From Arthrobacter sp. EpRS71 (GTDB lineage Bacteria > Actinomycetota > Actinomycetes > Actinomycetales > Micrococcaceae), in contig NZ_LNUV01000006.1 of NCBI RefSeq assembly GCF_001512285.1, positions 398,158 through 462,157 of the forward strand: a DNA stretch of 64,000 nt, written 5' to 3'. Below are positions 44,108 through 52,287 of this stretch, piece by piece (position 1 is the stretch's first letter; each line of letters begins with the position of its first letter). Under the pieces are notes generated by a model. That model was not told the origin of the DNA, made no database searches, and worked only from the letters and a program-made list of their open reading frames with translations. Position numbers and translations under genes: made by a program.

Positions 44108-44416
44108 TTACTCTGGCTTGAACGATGACAGCCGGCTGATCCGCCGCCGCGCCGCAGCAATCAACGGACGTGCTGCCAGAACGCCTGCCTTCAACGAGCC
44201 AAGAACCTTGTTGAAACTGCCTTCGAAGCGGCCTCTGCTTCGCCAGTTTTGCGTCAGTTCCCACGTGGTACGGACGGAGTGCACGGCGAGTACGACGGTA
44301 AAGAGTGAGATCACCAAGCCAGCGATCGAGGCGGCCACGATCATCACACCTGTGATGTGCACCAAGAGGACGGCAGAGATCACAACTGTGTGGGCGTCAA
44401 GAAGTTCCATATTCAT
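44108..44416 (-). CDS. Membrane protein, unknown
   Basis: 102 residues: one long hydrophobic span (VVISAVLLVHITGVMIVAA and GLVISLFTVVLAVH, probably two helices) and a basic cytoplasmic tail ending AARRRISRLSSFKPE. GAGAA before ATG 44416 is a weak ribosome site. It converges on the surface-protein gene. No family recognised. Confidence 0.6.
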   Translation of the reverse strand: MNMELLDAHTVVISAVLLVHITGVMIVAASIAGLVISLFTVVLAVHSVRTTWELTQNWRSRGRFEGSFNKVLGSLKAGVLAARPLIAAARRRISRLSSFKPE

Positions 44417-44786
44417 TTCTCGTTGTGCGGGATGGTGAGTTGGTAGTGCCAGGGTGCGGGAGGCGGAATCCCGCTGCCAGGTGCGCGGGGTGCACCTTTA
44501 GTTTCGTCTTTATCCTAGCGACGAGCACCTAAAGTTTTGTTGGCAACGCGTCACGAACTTGTCAGAACTGCCATGACGGCAGTGTGCCCGTCAATACGCT
44601 GGCCGAATAAGCGGCAGCGTCCACTTCGGCTCAGTGACAAGGACGAAAGAAGGCAGGACCACAACCCCCTGGACACCACCTTTGTTGCCCTGCTCGGCAA
44701 AGTTCGACCAGGCAGCTGTGCCTGTGTCCAGTTGCCCGAGTCGGCGAAGATCTTTGGAACCCGCGGACTGGTCTTGTCAGGCTAGG
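44417..44786. other. Intergenic region, no gene seen
   Basis: 370 bases. A plus-strand frame at 44537-44785 has no ribosome site and no recognisable protein. GCACCTTTAG (44488) and GAGCACCTAAAG (44525) form a loose repeat of unknown meaning. Confidence 0.4.
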
Positions 44787-44823
44787 TTGACGGAACTATA
44801 CCTGTCAGTCTAGCCTGACAGGT
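44787..44823 (+). promoter_or_regulatory. Promoter and palindromic operator of the HTH-ClpN operon
   Basis: TTGACG (44787-44792) and TAGCCT (44811-44816) are 18 bases apart. A dyad with arms ACCTGTCAG and CTGACAGGT spans 44800-44823, covering the -10 box and ending at the base before ATG. A further TGTCAGGCTAG copy lies at 44775. The expected start of transcription falls on or next to the ATG, so the mRNA should be leaderless, and a bound repressor would block polymerase. Confidence 0.7.
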
Positions 44824-45027
44824 ATGGAAGCTGATGATCTATCCGAACAGATCCATTCGACAAGCCCCGCCGTTGGCCTACGAGCGGTGGGAGCTCTTCA
44901 CCGCTTGGCCGAGCAGGTTGAGGCGGTCCACGTAAGGGCGGCCCGCGAGCAGGGGTGGACATGGGAGCAGATCGGTGACGCCTTGGGTGTCTCCCGACAA
45001 TCAGTGCACGCAAAATACCGGGAATGA
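44824..45027 (+). CDS. Small HTH protein (sigma-region-4-like)
   Basis: 67 residues. The N-terminal helix AVGLRAVGALHRLAEQVEAVHVRAAREQGWTWEQIGDALGVSRQSVHAKY (in parts) ends in a clear helix-turn-helix, WTWEQIGDALGVSRQSVHAKY. There is no ribosome site; the start codon joins the operator dyad, in line with a leaderless mRNA. The next gene begins nine bases after the stop. It is probably the autoregulator of this two-gene operon, a pairing common in actinobacteria. Confidence 0.88.
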   Translation: MEADDLSEQIHSTSPAVGLRAVGALHRLAEQVEAVHVRAAREQGWTWEQIGDALGVSRQSVHAKYRE

Positions 45028-45035
45028 GTTGAGCC

Positions 45036-45488
45036 ATGTTTGAACAATTTGCCCGCGATACCCGCAGGATTGTGGGGTACGCCATGGAAGAAGCCCGAGG
45101 CAGGGGCGATAAGCGACTGGGAACGGAGCACCTGCTTTTGGGGGCGCTTCATGAACCCGAACCTGCGGCGGTCCTCGGTATCACTCTGGACGATGCTCAC
45201 GACGCGGCGTCACGCTTGGATGCCGCTGCGCTGAAGGCTATCGGGCTGGAAACCATGAACCTCAAGGGGGCCACCATGCCAACAAAGGGGAGGAAACCGC
45301 CGTTTAGCTCGGGCGCCAAGGAAGTGATGGCAAACATGGTGAAACAGGCAATGGATCAGAAGTCCCGGCAGATCACTACATCTAACCTTCTTGTGGCGCT
45401 TCTGGATCGCGAAGAACACGATCCTGTGTCTGCTCTTTTGGAAGAACTCAAGGTGGACAAAACGACGGTTCGGGCCCGACTCCGGTGA
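45036..45488 (+). CDS. Clp N-terminal domain protein
   Basis: 150 residues made of two Clp-N repeats: MFEQFARDTRRIVGYAMEEAR with LGTEHLLLGALHEP, then SSGAKEVMANMVKQAM with ITTSNLLVALLDRE. These repeats bind substrates or adaptors in ClpC/ClpA; no AAA+ domain follows, so the protein cannot unfold by itself. It may act as a stand-alone adaptor for ClpC or as a sensor. Co-transcribed with the small HTH protein. Confidence 0.9.
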   Translation: MFEQFARDTRRIVGYAMEEARGRGDKRLGTEHLLLGALHEPEPAAVLGITLDDAHDAASRLDAAALKAIGLETMNLKGATMPTKGRKPPFSSGAKEVMANMVKQAMDQKSRQITTSNLLVALLDREEHDPVSALLEELKVDKTTVRARLR

Positions 45489-45498
45489 AGGGGCTCAG

Positions 45499-46143
45499 CT
45501 ACCGAGCGCTTTCCTTGCGCTTCTTGATTCTCCGGATGATGAGCCACACCACGAATGCGGCGAGCCCTGCGTAGACGGCGTAATTGAGGAATCGCGAGTA
45601 TTGGTCAACCAGGTGATACTGCTTGCCGAGCAGTGCTCCCGCACCAATGAGCAGGGCGTTCCATACGCCCGTTCCAGCGACAGTAAAGATGCTGAACGTC
45701 ACCAGGTTCATGCGCTCGGCACCTGCGGGGAGGGAAATGAGACTGCGCACGCCGGGAAGCAGCCGACCGAAGAAGATCGCGGACTTGCCGTGGCGTTCGA
45801 ACCATTCGGCGGCTTTCTCGAAATCTTCCCGATCAACAAGGGGCAATTTCGACAGTAGCTTAATGGACCTCTCCAGCCCCACCTCGTAGCCCAGCCAGTA
45901 CAGGAGCATCGCTCCGGCATAGGCGCCCAGTGTGCTGGTGACAAACACCAGGATCAGGTTTATGCCGCCCTGTTGGGTAAGGAATCCGGCCAGTGGGAGG
46001 ATCACCTCACTGGGTGTGGGCGGAAAAACGGTCTCCAAGAGCGTCATCAGGCCCACGCCCCATTCACCCAGGGCCTCGATGACCTGCGCAGCGATTCCCA
46101 CAATCCCGGTTAACTCATCGGCCGCAGCGGTCGCCTTGAGCAA
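45499..46143 (-). CDS. DedA-family membrane protein
   Basis: 214 residues with the DedA/VTT plan: an amphipathic re-entrant region (LLETVFPPTPSEVILPLAGF), GAYAGAMLLYWLGYEVG, the conserved FFGRLLPGVRSLISLPAG motif and a C-terminal helix with a basic end. DedA proteins act in lipid-carrier flipping (undecaprenyl phosphate, phosphatidylethanolamine) and proton-motive force upkeep. TTG 46143 is the likely start. Converges on the ClpN gene with ten bases between. Confidence 0.9.
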   Translation of the reverse strand: MLKATAAADELTGIVGIAAQVIEALGEWGVGLMTLLETVFPPTPSEVILPLAGFLTQQGGINLILVFVTSTLGAYAGAMLLYWLGYEVGLERSIKLLSKLPLVDREDFEKAAEWFERHGKSAIFFGRLLPGVRSLISLPAGAERMNLVTFSIFTVAGTGVWNALLIGAGALLGKQYHLVDQYSRFLNYAVYAGLAAFVVWLIIRRIKKRKESAR

Positions 46144-46219
46144 GCTGATCAGGTGGATCTCCGTTCGTAAAGGATGGTGCCGTCAAGGTCTGAAGCACAG
46201 CGAGCTGACGTTTCCAAGG

Positions 46220-46252
46220 GGAAGCCCAGTGATGGGGGACCACTGGGCTTCC
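46220..46252. terminator. Terminator of the fructan operon
   Basis: Stem GGAAGCCCAGTG / CACTGGGCTTCC with a nine-base loop, 56 bases after the LacI stop (minus strand). Confidence 0.85.
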
Positions 46253-46307
46253 ACCTCAACGCTATGCCCATCCAGGCCCTCGGGCAACAAGCAATGTCAA
46301 CAGGTTT

Positions 46308-47387
46308 TCAGGCTGGTAGGTGCACTGCCACTGAAGCGCGCTCAACGGCAGGGCAGGCAATCTTCACAGCAGAATCGAGGGGCGCTGCATCCAGGCCCAA
46401 CAGCATGCGAACACCCGCAGCGCCCAGTTCGTAGTGGGGTAGTGACACCGTTGAAAGTGGAGGACGCAGGTGGGCCGCGATGACTTCCTGGTTGTCGAAT
46501 CCCACCACGGCAATGTCACCTGGAATGGAGAGGCCGTTCTCCCTCAGGCCATCGTAGAGTCCCATCGCCATGCGGTCGTTGTAGCAATAGACGGCGCTGA
46601 CCTTGAGCTTGAGCAGGTCATCGGTGGCGCCGTAGCCACCTTCCTGATCCGGGTAGGCTTCGAGCACCAACTCCGGGTTGAAGGGTATTCCAGCGCTCTC
46701 GAGTGCGGACTTGTATCCCTGGAGGCGACCGTCCTTGGCAGGTGCGGGGGTGGTGGTGTTGATGAAGGCGATTCGCCGGTGGCCTTCGCGAAGCAGGATT
46801 TCCGTGGCGGACTGTCCGCCCTGCGCCTCATCAGGTACTACGGCACGGGCGGCACCGGCCTCGGCGGAGAAACAGTTGACCAGGACAAAATCCGCCTCGC
46901 GAAGGGTCTCCGGGACATCAGTGGGGCGGTGGAACCATGTTGAGTACAAGATGCCGCGAACTTTGTATTCCAGCATCATGGCGATCGCGTCTTTTTCGAG
47001 GTCTTTGTTCCCTTCGGTGTTGGCAATCAGCAAGGCGTAACCATGCTTCCACGCTTCGTCCTGGGCCCCATGGATGATCTGGCCGGCGAAGGGCGTAGTG
47101 GCAACGCCGTCGGCTACCAAACCGATGAATTTTGAGGTTCCGCTGACCAACGTTTTGGCCATGGCATTCGGGCGGTAGCCCAGCTTGGCTATGGCCTCCG
47201 TGACCCGTTGACGCGTCTCGTCCGCGATGCGCGCGTTCTTCTTTTTGTTGATGACCAACGAGACTGTGGCAGTGGAAACTCCAGCCAATTCAGCGACTTC
47301 ACGGAGGGTCACCGGATGGGCGCTGTCTGCTCTGGCATGAACCGCCGGGATGCCCGGGTTGCCTGAATTTTTCTCCTGCGAAATCAT
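46308..47387 (-). CDS. LacI-family regulator of the fructan locus
   Basis: 359 residues: HTH plus hinge VTLREVAELAGVSTATVSLVIN, then a sugar-binding sensor domain (FIGLVADGVATTPFAGQII, VSAVYCYNDRMAMGLYDGL, VVGFDNQEVIA). ATG 47387 has GGAGGACAG directly upstream; an earlier ATG near 47430 overlapping the permease stop is possible. Last gene of the operon. It should bind the three AAACGCTTGA boxes between the two GH32 genes and respond to a fructo-oligosaccharide; the inducer is inferred. Confidence 0.92.
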   Translation of the reverse strand: MISQEKNSGNPGIPAVHARADSAHPVTLREVAELAGVSTATVSLVINKKKNARIADETRQRVTEAIAKLGYRPNAMAKTLVSGTSKFIGLVADGVATTPFAGQIIHGAQDEAWKHGYALLIANTEGNKDLEKDAIAMMLEYKVRGILYSTWFHRPTDVPETLREADFVLVNCFSAEAGAARAVVPDEAQGGQSATEILLREGHRRIAFINTTTPAPAKDGRLQGYKSALESAGIPFNPELVLEAYPDQEGGYGATDDLLKLKVSAVYCYNDRMAMGLYDGLRENGLSIPGDIAVVGFDNQEVIAAHLRPPLSTVSLPHYELGAAGVRMLLGLDAAPLDSAVKIACPAVERASVAVHLPA

Positions 47388-47425
47388 CTGTCCTCCGTCT
47401 GGAGTATATCCGTCTGCCGTGGTGG

Positions 47426-48328
47426 TCATCCCTTGCTCGCCCCGCTTTCCAGACCTTGGATCATGGCCTTGTTCAGGACGAGGAAGACCAGGAGTAAGGG
47501 AGTGATGGTCACGCACACCGCAGCAAACGTGGCGGTCCAATCCACCTTTCCCATGGCGCCGATGTAATTTTGCAGACCCAGTGGGATGGTCTTCAGGTCC
47601 TCGGACAGGACAAAGGTGTTGGCGAAGATGAAGTCGTTCCAAATGAAGATGCTGTTCACCAGCACAACAGTGACCACGGTGTTGAGTGAGAGCGGCAGGG
47701 TGATCAGACCAAAAATCCTGTAGGGTCCGGCGCCATCCAGGGATGCGGCTTCGTAGGTTTCACGCGGAATGTATTCGAAGAAGGAGGAGAACAGGTAGAT
47801 GGACATGGGCAGGGCGAAACCAGCCAGGGGGATAATCATGGACTGATAGGTGTCCAGCAGGTTCACGGCGGAGTAGTCGATGAACAGCGGGACCAACGCG
47901 ATCTGAACCGGAACAATGATCCCGATCAGGAACAGGGCACGGACGAAGCGGCTCAGCCGGAATCCCAGAACCTGAATGGCGTAGGCGGCCATCATGCCGA
48001 ACAACACAATGAGGATGTTGGCGCCCATAGTGACAATGAAACTGTTCAGGATGTTCCGGCCCAAGTCGCCTGTTTCAAAGGCCCTCGCGTAGTTTTCCCA
48101 CGTCAACGAACTGGGAAGTGCGAACGGATCACCGGTTGCGAAGTCCTGTTCTGTCCGGAGGCTGGTCAGGAACAGCCAGGCGAGCGGGTAGACCTGAACG
48201 ATCACGATGAGCATGATCAGGACCCGCGAGAGTGTCCGGTACAGGCTCGGCTTTCGCCGGCGTCGTTGAGGAACCGGCGAGGGTGGAGCTGACGCGCGCG
48301 GGGTAGACGGGGCTGTCTGGGTGATCAT
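47426..48328 (-). CDS. Sugar ABC transporter permease (CUT1, MalG/UgpE type)
   Basis: 300 residues with six membrane segments; the EAA loop reads YEAASLDGAGPYRIFGLITLPL, the contact site for a MalK-type ATPase. The Pro/Arg-rich N-terminus is cytoplasmic. ATG 48328 has GGAAGG upstream and overlaps the previous permease stop by four bases. Partner of the MalF-type permease. Confidence 0.93.
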   Translation of the reverse strand: MITQTAPSTPRASAPPSPVPQRRRRKPSLYRTLSRVLIMLIVIVQVYPLAWLFLTSLRTEQDFATGDPFALPSSLTWENYARAFETGDLGRNILNSFIVTMGANILIVLFGMMAAYAIQVLGFRLSRFVRALFLIGIIVPVQIALVPLFIDYSAVNLLDTYQSMIIPLAGFALPMSIYLFSSFFEYIPRETYEAASLDGAGPYRIFGLITLPLSLNTVVTVVLVNSIFIWNDFIFANTFVLSEDLKTIPLGLQNYIGAMGKVDWTATFAAVCVTITPLLLVFLVLNKAMIQGLESGASKG

Positions 48329-49206
48329 GAATCTGCCTTCCGCTTGAGCATGAACAAGATGAGGCCGACGGCGACGAGGCACTTGATCACGATGAAGACG
48401 GAGATGGTACTTGCGTAGCCGAAGTCCGTACTGGTGAAGGCTGTCTTGTACATGTAGGTGGTGAGCAGCTCGGAGGACTGCCCGGGGCCACCGTTGGTCA
48501 TGAGGTACGGGATATCGAAACCGCGCAGGCCGTAGGTGGTGGCCATGATGGTGGTGGTGATCCACACGGGCCGTATATAGGGGAACCGGATCTTGGTGAA
48601 GAGTGTCCACTTCGAGGCGCCGTCCAGCACCGCCGCTTCTTCCAGTTCCTTGGGCACGGCGATCAAAGCCGCGTAAATAATGAGCATGTAAAGCCCCGTG
48701 AACCGCCAGCCTTCAGGGGCGGACACGGCGGCCAGCACGGTGTTCACATCGGAGAGCCAAGCACGTTCAAGGGAACCCAAGCCAACCCAGTGCAGCAGCT
48801 GATTCAACAGGCCAACCGGGTCAATGGAGTAGATGCGGACAAAGAGGAAAGCAATCGCGACGGTGGAGATCACTGCCGGCAGCAAGTACAGGGTCTTGAT
48901 GAGTTCCCGTCCCCGACGCAGTGATGTGAGCAGGCTGGCTACAACCAGTGCTCCGCCAAGCTGCAGCACCAGGCAGATGGCCAGGTAGAGGAGCGCGTTG
49001 AAGAAGGACCGCCAGAAAATATCGTCCGCGGTGAGCATCCGGACGTAGTTTTGGAGCCCAACGAACTCCATCTCGCTAATGCCGTTCCAGGAGAAGAAGC
49101 TCAGGAACAGTGACTGAAGAATCGGGAAGAGTACGGCTGCGCAGTAGAGCAGCAGTGGTGGAAGCAGGAAGACCAGGACTGAGGTCCTTGACCTGTTGGG
49201 TAGCAT
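48325..49206 (-). CDS. Sugar ABC transporter permease (CUT1, MalF/UgpA type)
   Basis: 293 residues with six membrane segments. The ATPase contact loop reads LEEAAVLDGASKWTLFTKIRFP and the conserved end-loop YLMTNGGPGQSSELLTTYMY is typical for oligosaccharide importers. ATG 49206 has AAAGG upstream. Together with its partner it should import the sugar bound by the downstream-acting lipoprotein. Confidence 0.93.
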   Translation of the reverse strand: MLPNRSRTSVLVFLLPPLLLYCAAVLFPILQSLFLSFFSWNGISEMEFVGLQNYVRMLTADDIFWRSFFNALLYLAICLVLQLGGALVVASLLTSLRRGRELIKTLYLLPAVISTVAIAFLFVRIYSIDPVGLLNQLLHWVGLGSLERAWLSDVNTVLAAVSAPEGWRFTGLYMLIIYAALIAVPKELEEAAVLDGASKWTLFTKIRFPYIRPVWITTTIMATTYGLRGFDIPYLMTNGGPGQSSELLTTYMYKTAFTSTDFGYASTISVFIVIKCLVAVGLILFMLKRKADS

Positions 49207-49252
49207 GGTGGGCCTTTCGGGCGGGGGCCTTGGGAGCCCCCGCCGCTTCGGT

Positions 49253-50590
49253 TTACTTGAAGAACTTGGGAGCGTTCTGCTTGATGGCGTCGTCCATGGT
49301 TTTGGTGAACTGTTCGGGCGAGATGTTGCCTTGGACCAGCAGGACGAGTTCTTGTTGCAGCCGGCCGTTGGTGGTGGGGTCCAGCTGGGTATCCCACGGC
49401 ATGGCTTGCTTGTCCCCAAGCGTGGCGGCCGTTTCCAGGGCCTTCTTGTACAGCGGAGTCGCGTTGTCCGGGATGGCTGTTTGCACGTTGGTGGTGGGGG
49501 AGAGGGCTCCGGTGGCGGCGTACTCAGCCGGGTATTTCGCCAAGGCGAACTTCAGGAAGTCGCTGACCAACGGATCGTAGGTCTTGGAGTTTACGGCCAT
49601 GCCGATGCCGGACGGCGAGACGAACTCGTTGGCAGAGGTCGCCGAACCTTCGGTGGTGGGCAAGGTGAAGAAATCGATGTCGTCCCGGACGTCGGGGTTG
49701 AGCTTGTCCGTGGCGAGGCTCGGAAGTTCCCAGGTGCCGATGTTGTACATGGCGGCTTGGCCCGAGGTGAACTGGTTCTGCGCATCCGAGTAGCCCTGGG
49801 CGGAGAAGCCTTCTTGGAAGCACTTGGCCTTGCCGAGGTCGGCCATCCAGTTCACGGTCTTCTGACCGGCCTCGTCCGTAAATGATGCCTCGCCCTTCTT
49901 CAGCTTCTGGACGAAGTCCGGTCCGGCTTCACGGAACGGCTGGTACGCGACGTAGCGTTCCAGCGGCCACTGGTCCTGCCCGTCGATGGCGATCGGAGTG
50001 ATGCCTGCGTTTCGCAGTGCAGTGCACATGGCGGGTATGTCATCGAGGGATTTCGGCACGGAAACCCCGGCCTTTTCGAACAGTGCCTTGTTGTACCAGA
50101 TGAATTCGAGTTCGAACTGGAACGGAATCATGTACAGGGAGCCGTCGTCGAAGCGCTGGTAGTCCAGTGCGCCGGGCCGGTAGTCGTCGTAGACGTCCAG
50201 TGATTTCAGGAGCTTGTCGGCGTCCACCATTTTTCCTTGCTTGGCAAGTTCCTGAGCGAAGGGGGTGGCATCCGTGTCGAACAATTCCGGCAGCTTGTTG
50301 GCTGCTGCCAGGGTTTCGAGTTTTTGAATGTAGGAGGGGCGGTCCGGGGTGGTGATGAGGTTCAGTGCGAAGCCCGGGTGGTCCTTGGCGTAATCGTCCG
50401 CGAGCTTTTTCATGATGTTGATGACAGCTCCGTCGGCGGGCCTGGAGAGCAGCCATGATATTTCGCGGGGTTTGATCTCCCCGGTGGGGCTGACATTGGA
50501 GGGGTCGGAGGCGGTTCCTCCACCGCCACAGGCGGCCAATGCCAAGGCAGTGACGGCTGCCACGGCGGCAGCTCGGAGTAGTTTCTTCAT
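49253..50590 (-). CDS. Sugar-binding lipoprotein of ABC importer
   Basis: 445 residues. The signal ends in the lipobox LAAC followed by GGGG, anchoring the protein outside the membrane. The fold is family-1 solute-binding: PSYIQKLETLAAANKLPELF, MIPFQFELEFIWYNKALFEKAG and the hinge-region SGQAAMYNIGTWELPSL. Aromatic residues (WYNK, WPLERY, WELP) would stack on sugar rings. In context the ligand should be a fructan fragment. A pair of Cys (AMCTAL, AKCFQEG) may form a disulfide. Confidence 0.92.
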   Translation of the reverse strand: MKKLLRAAAVAAVTALALAACGGGGTASDPSNVSPTGEIKPREISWLLSRPADGAVINIMKKLADDYAKDHPGFALNLITTPDRPSYIQKLETLAAANKLPELFDTDATPFAQELAKQGKMVDADKLLKSLDVYDDYRPGALDYQRFDDGSLYMIPFQFELEFIWYNKALFEKAGVSVPKSLDDIPAMCTALRNAGITPIAIDGQDQWPLERYVAYQPFREAGPDFVQKLKKGEASFTDEAGQKTVNWMADLGKAKCFQEGFSAQGYSDAQNQFTSGQAAMYNIGTWELPSLATDKLNPDVRDDIDFFTLPTTEGSATSANEFVSPSGIGMAVNSKTYDPLVSDFLKFALAKYPAEYAATGALSPTTNVQTAIPDNATPLYKKALETAATLGDKQAMPWDTQLDPTTNGRLQQELVLLVQGNISPEQFTKTMDDAIKQNAPKFFK

Positions 50591-50634
50591 CGAGGCAATC
50601 TCCCTTGATTGGAACAGAGGTTGGGGTGGGGTAT

Positions 50635-52071
50635 TCAGTTGTCGGTACGCTGGCGTATCTCAAGTTCGGTAAGCGTCGCGGTTCCTTCTCCGGCGAAGAC
50701 GCCGATCCGGCCGGTTGTGAAGTCGTAGATTCTGGCGCTGAGCGCCACCTGATGGTCGACGACGGCGACGCAAGTGTCGCCGTCGACGATGACCTCAAGG
50801 GTGTGCCCGCCAGGGGTGAGGTTGCAGGGGCGCTCAAGTTCGACGTCGAACGGCACGTCCCCGGAGACGTGCCACTGTGCCTCGCCGGTGATCGCTCGCG
50901 GCCAGCGGTCGAAGACGAGCCGGCCACGTTTGGGTTCCAGACGCAGGACGTAAGAATGGTCGCCGTCGTGGTTTGAGCGGAGCAGCAAGCCGCACTCGGT
51001 GGTGTTCGGGGCGATGTCCAGCACTGCCTTGGCGTAAAACTGCCGCGGCAACTCCTCGTCCGACACCAACGCCGTGTACCCGTCCGGCACCTCGAGCCGG
51101 GCCGGCAAGGCACCGTTCAGCGAAACCGGGACGTCTTCCCAGAAGCTCTCCACCAGCTCCTCCGCGAAGGAGAATCCCAGCGTTCCGTCCGGATTTTGGC
51201 GGGCTTCCAGAACGGACATGGTTCCAGCCCACTGCCAGGGACCGTGATCGGTATTGCCTTCCTTACTGGCAATCCATCCGAAGAAGAAGCGCCGCCCGTC
51301 GCGTTCTGCCGTCTTTGACGCGTAGAAGGCACGGCCGTCAATGCTGTCCAAAGCAGGCACACTCCACGGGCCGTCGGGGCTCTTGGCCATGCGGTAGCGG
51401 GTGGTGAACGATTCCGAGAACTCGGAGTACACCATGTACCACCAGTCGCCCCATTGGAAAACGTCCGGGCATTCGTGCGTGATGTAGCGGCGCGGATCCC
51501 AGAACGGTTCGGTGTGCTGCCAGGTTGTCAGGTCCGGGGATACGCATTGTGCAATCACGCCGCGGCGACGTTCGGGCCCGGTGGAGTGCCTTGCAGCGAG
51601 AAGCATCCTCCACTGGTTCTTGCTGTCATCCCGGAACACGAAGGGATCGCGCCAATCACCGGATTCATAGCCGTCCGGCGCGCCGAAGGTGTGTTCGGGG
51701 TGCTTGCGCCAGGTCCGCATGCCGTCCGTACTGGTGGCATGCATGACCAATTGCAGCGGCGCCCCGTCTGGACCGACGTTGCGGGGGTTCTGACCGGTGT
51801 AGAACAGGTGATGGACGCCGGAATCATCCGTGACGATGCTGCCTGTGTAGGCGTTGAAGTCCAGCTCCGTTTCGCTGCCGTGGTGCAGCGAAACGCCGTG
51901 GTCCTCAAACTGGGTGAGGTCTTTGGTGGTGACCAGATTCCATGAGGTGCCCGGTTTAGGGTCTGAGCGGTCTTCGTGAAGGTAGAAGAGCCAGAACTCC
52001 CCGTCCTTCTCGAAGGGGATGAGGTCTCCAACCCAGCCGTCGGCTGGTTGGAAGAAGACTGAGCGTTTCAT
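50635..52071 (-). CDS. Cytoplasmic GH32 fructosidase, atypical
   Basis: 478 residues without a signal peptide. The five-bladed propeller has WRDPFVF (stabilising Asp) and HECPDVFQWGD (acid/base Glu). The canonical nucleophile motif WMNDPNG is replaced by GWVGDLIPFEKDG; the Asp remains but the Asn-Pro-Asn-Gly setting is gone. A C-terminal beta-sandwich follows (CGLLLRSNHDGDHSYVLRL). It should cleave a small beta-fructoside brought in by the ABC importer. First gene of the five-gene operon under the LacI boxes. Sucrose, levanbiose or a difructose anhydride are candidate substrates. Confidence 0.88.
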   Translation of the reverse strand: MKRSVFFQPADGWVGDLIPFEKDGEFWLFYLHEDRSDPKPGTSWNLVTTKDLTQFEDHGVSLHHGSETELDFNAYTGSIVTDDSGVHHLFYTGQNPRNVGPDGAPLQLVMHATSTDGMRTWRKHPEHTFGAPDGYESGDWRDPFVFRDDSKNQWRMLLAARHSTGPERRRGVIAQCVSPDLTTWQHTEPFWDPRRYITHECPDVFQWGDWWYMVYSEFSESFTTRYRMAKSPDGPWSVPALDSIDGRAFYASKTAERDGRRFFFGWIASKEGNTDHGPWQWAGTMSVLEARQNPDGTLGFSFAEELVESFWEDVPVSLNGALPARLEVPDGYTALVSDEELPRQFYAKAVLDIAPNTTECGLLLRSNHDGDHSYVLRLEPKRGRLVFDRWPRAITGEAQWHVSGDVPFDVELERPCNLTPGGHTLEVIVDGDTCVAVVDHQVALSARIYDFTTGRIGVFAGEGTATLTELEIRQRTDN

Positions 52072-52089
52072 CTGCGCTGATGTCCATTC

Positions 52090-52106
52090 TGCTAAAGCGT
52101 TTGATC
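52090..52106. promoter_or_regulatory. LacI-type operator F1
   Basis: TGCTAAAGCGTTTGATC, 19 bases upstream of the cytoplasmic GH32 start; related to F2 and F3. Confidence 0.7.
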
Positions 52107-52136
52107 ACTCGTAAGTTAGCGTGGATATGCAGCGTG

Positions 52137-52153
52137 TTCAAGCGTTTTAGCAA
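52137..52153. promoter_or_regulatory. LacI-type operator F2
   Basis: TTCAAGCGTTTTAGCAA, inverse complement of F3 over 17 bases. Confidence 0.78.
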
Positions 52154-52166
52154 AATTCTTTTTCCC

Positions 52167-52184
52167 TTGCTAAAACGCTTGACC
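52167..52184. promoter_or_regulatory. LacI-type operator F3
   Basis: TTGCTAAAACGCTTGACC, 104 bases upstream of the exported GH32. F2 and F3 form a large inverted repeat with a 13-base spacer, suited to one repressor controlling both directions. Confidence 0.78.
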
Positions 52185-52287
52185 AGCCTGACTCGCTGCC
52201 GCTAATGTCCTGCGTAGCTTCGGCTTCCCCCACCCGCTGCATGACGTTTGGCGCGCTGTTGCCCCAAACGATGAGAGGAACGAATCA

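Noticed and set aside
44537..44785. 82-codon plus-strand frame before the HTH-ClpN operon
   Set aside because: No ribosome site, no recognisable protein and poor codon pattern.
31611..46000. Search for a second copy of the tRNA-Thr 3' end as right attachment site
   Set aside because: No copy of GGTTCGAATCCGACAGGGG was seen downstream; island borders cannot be shown from this window.
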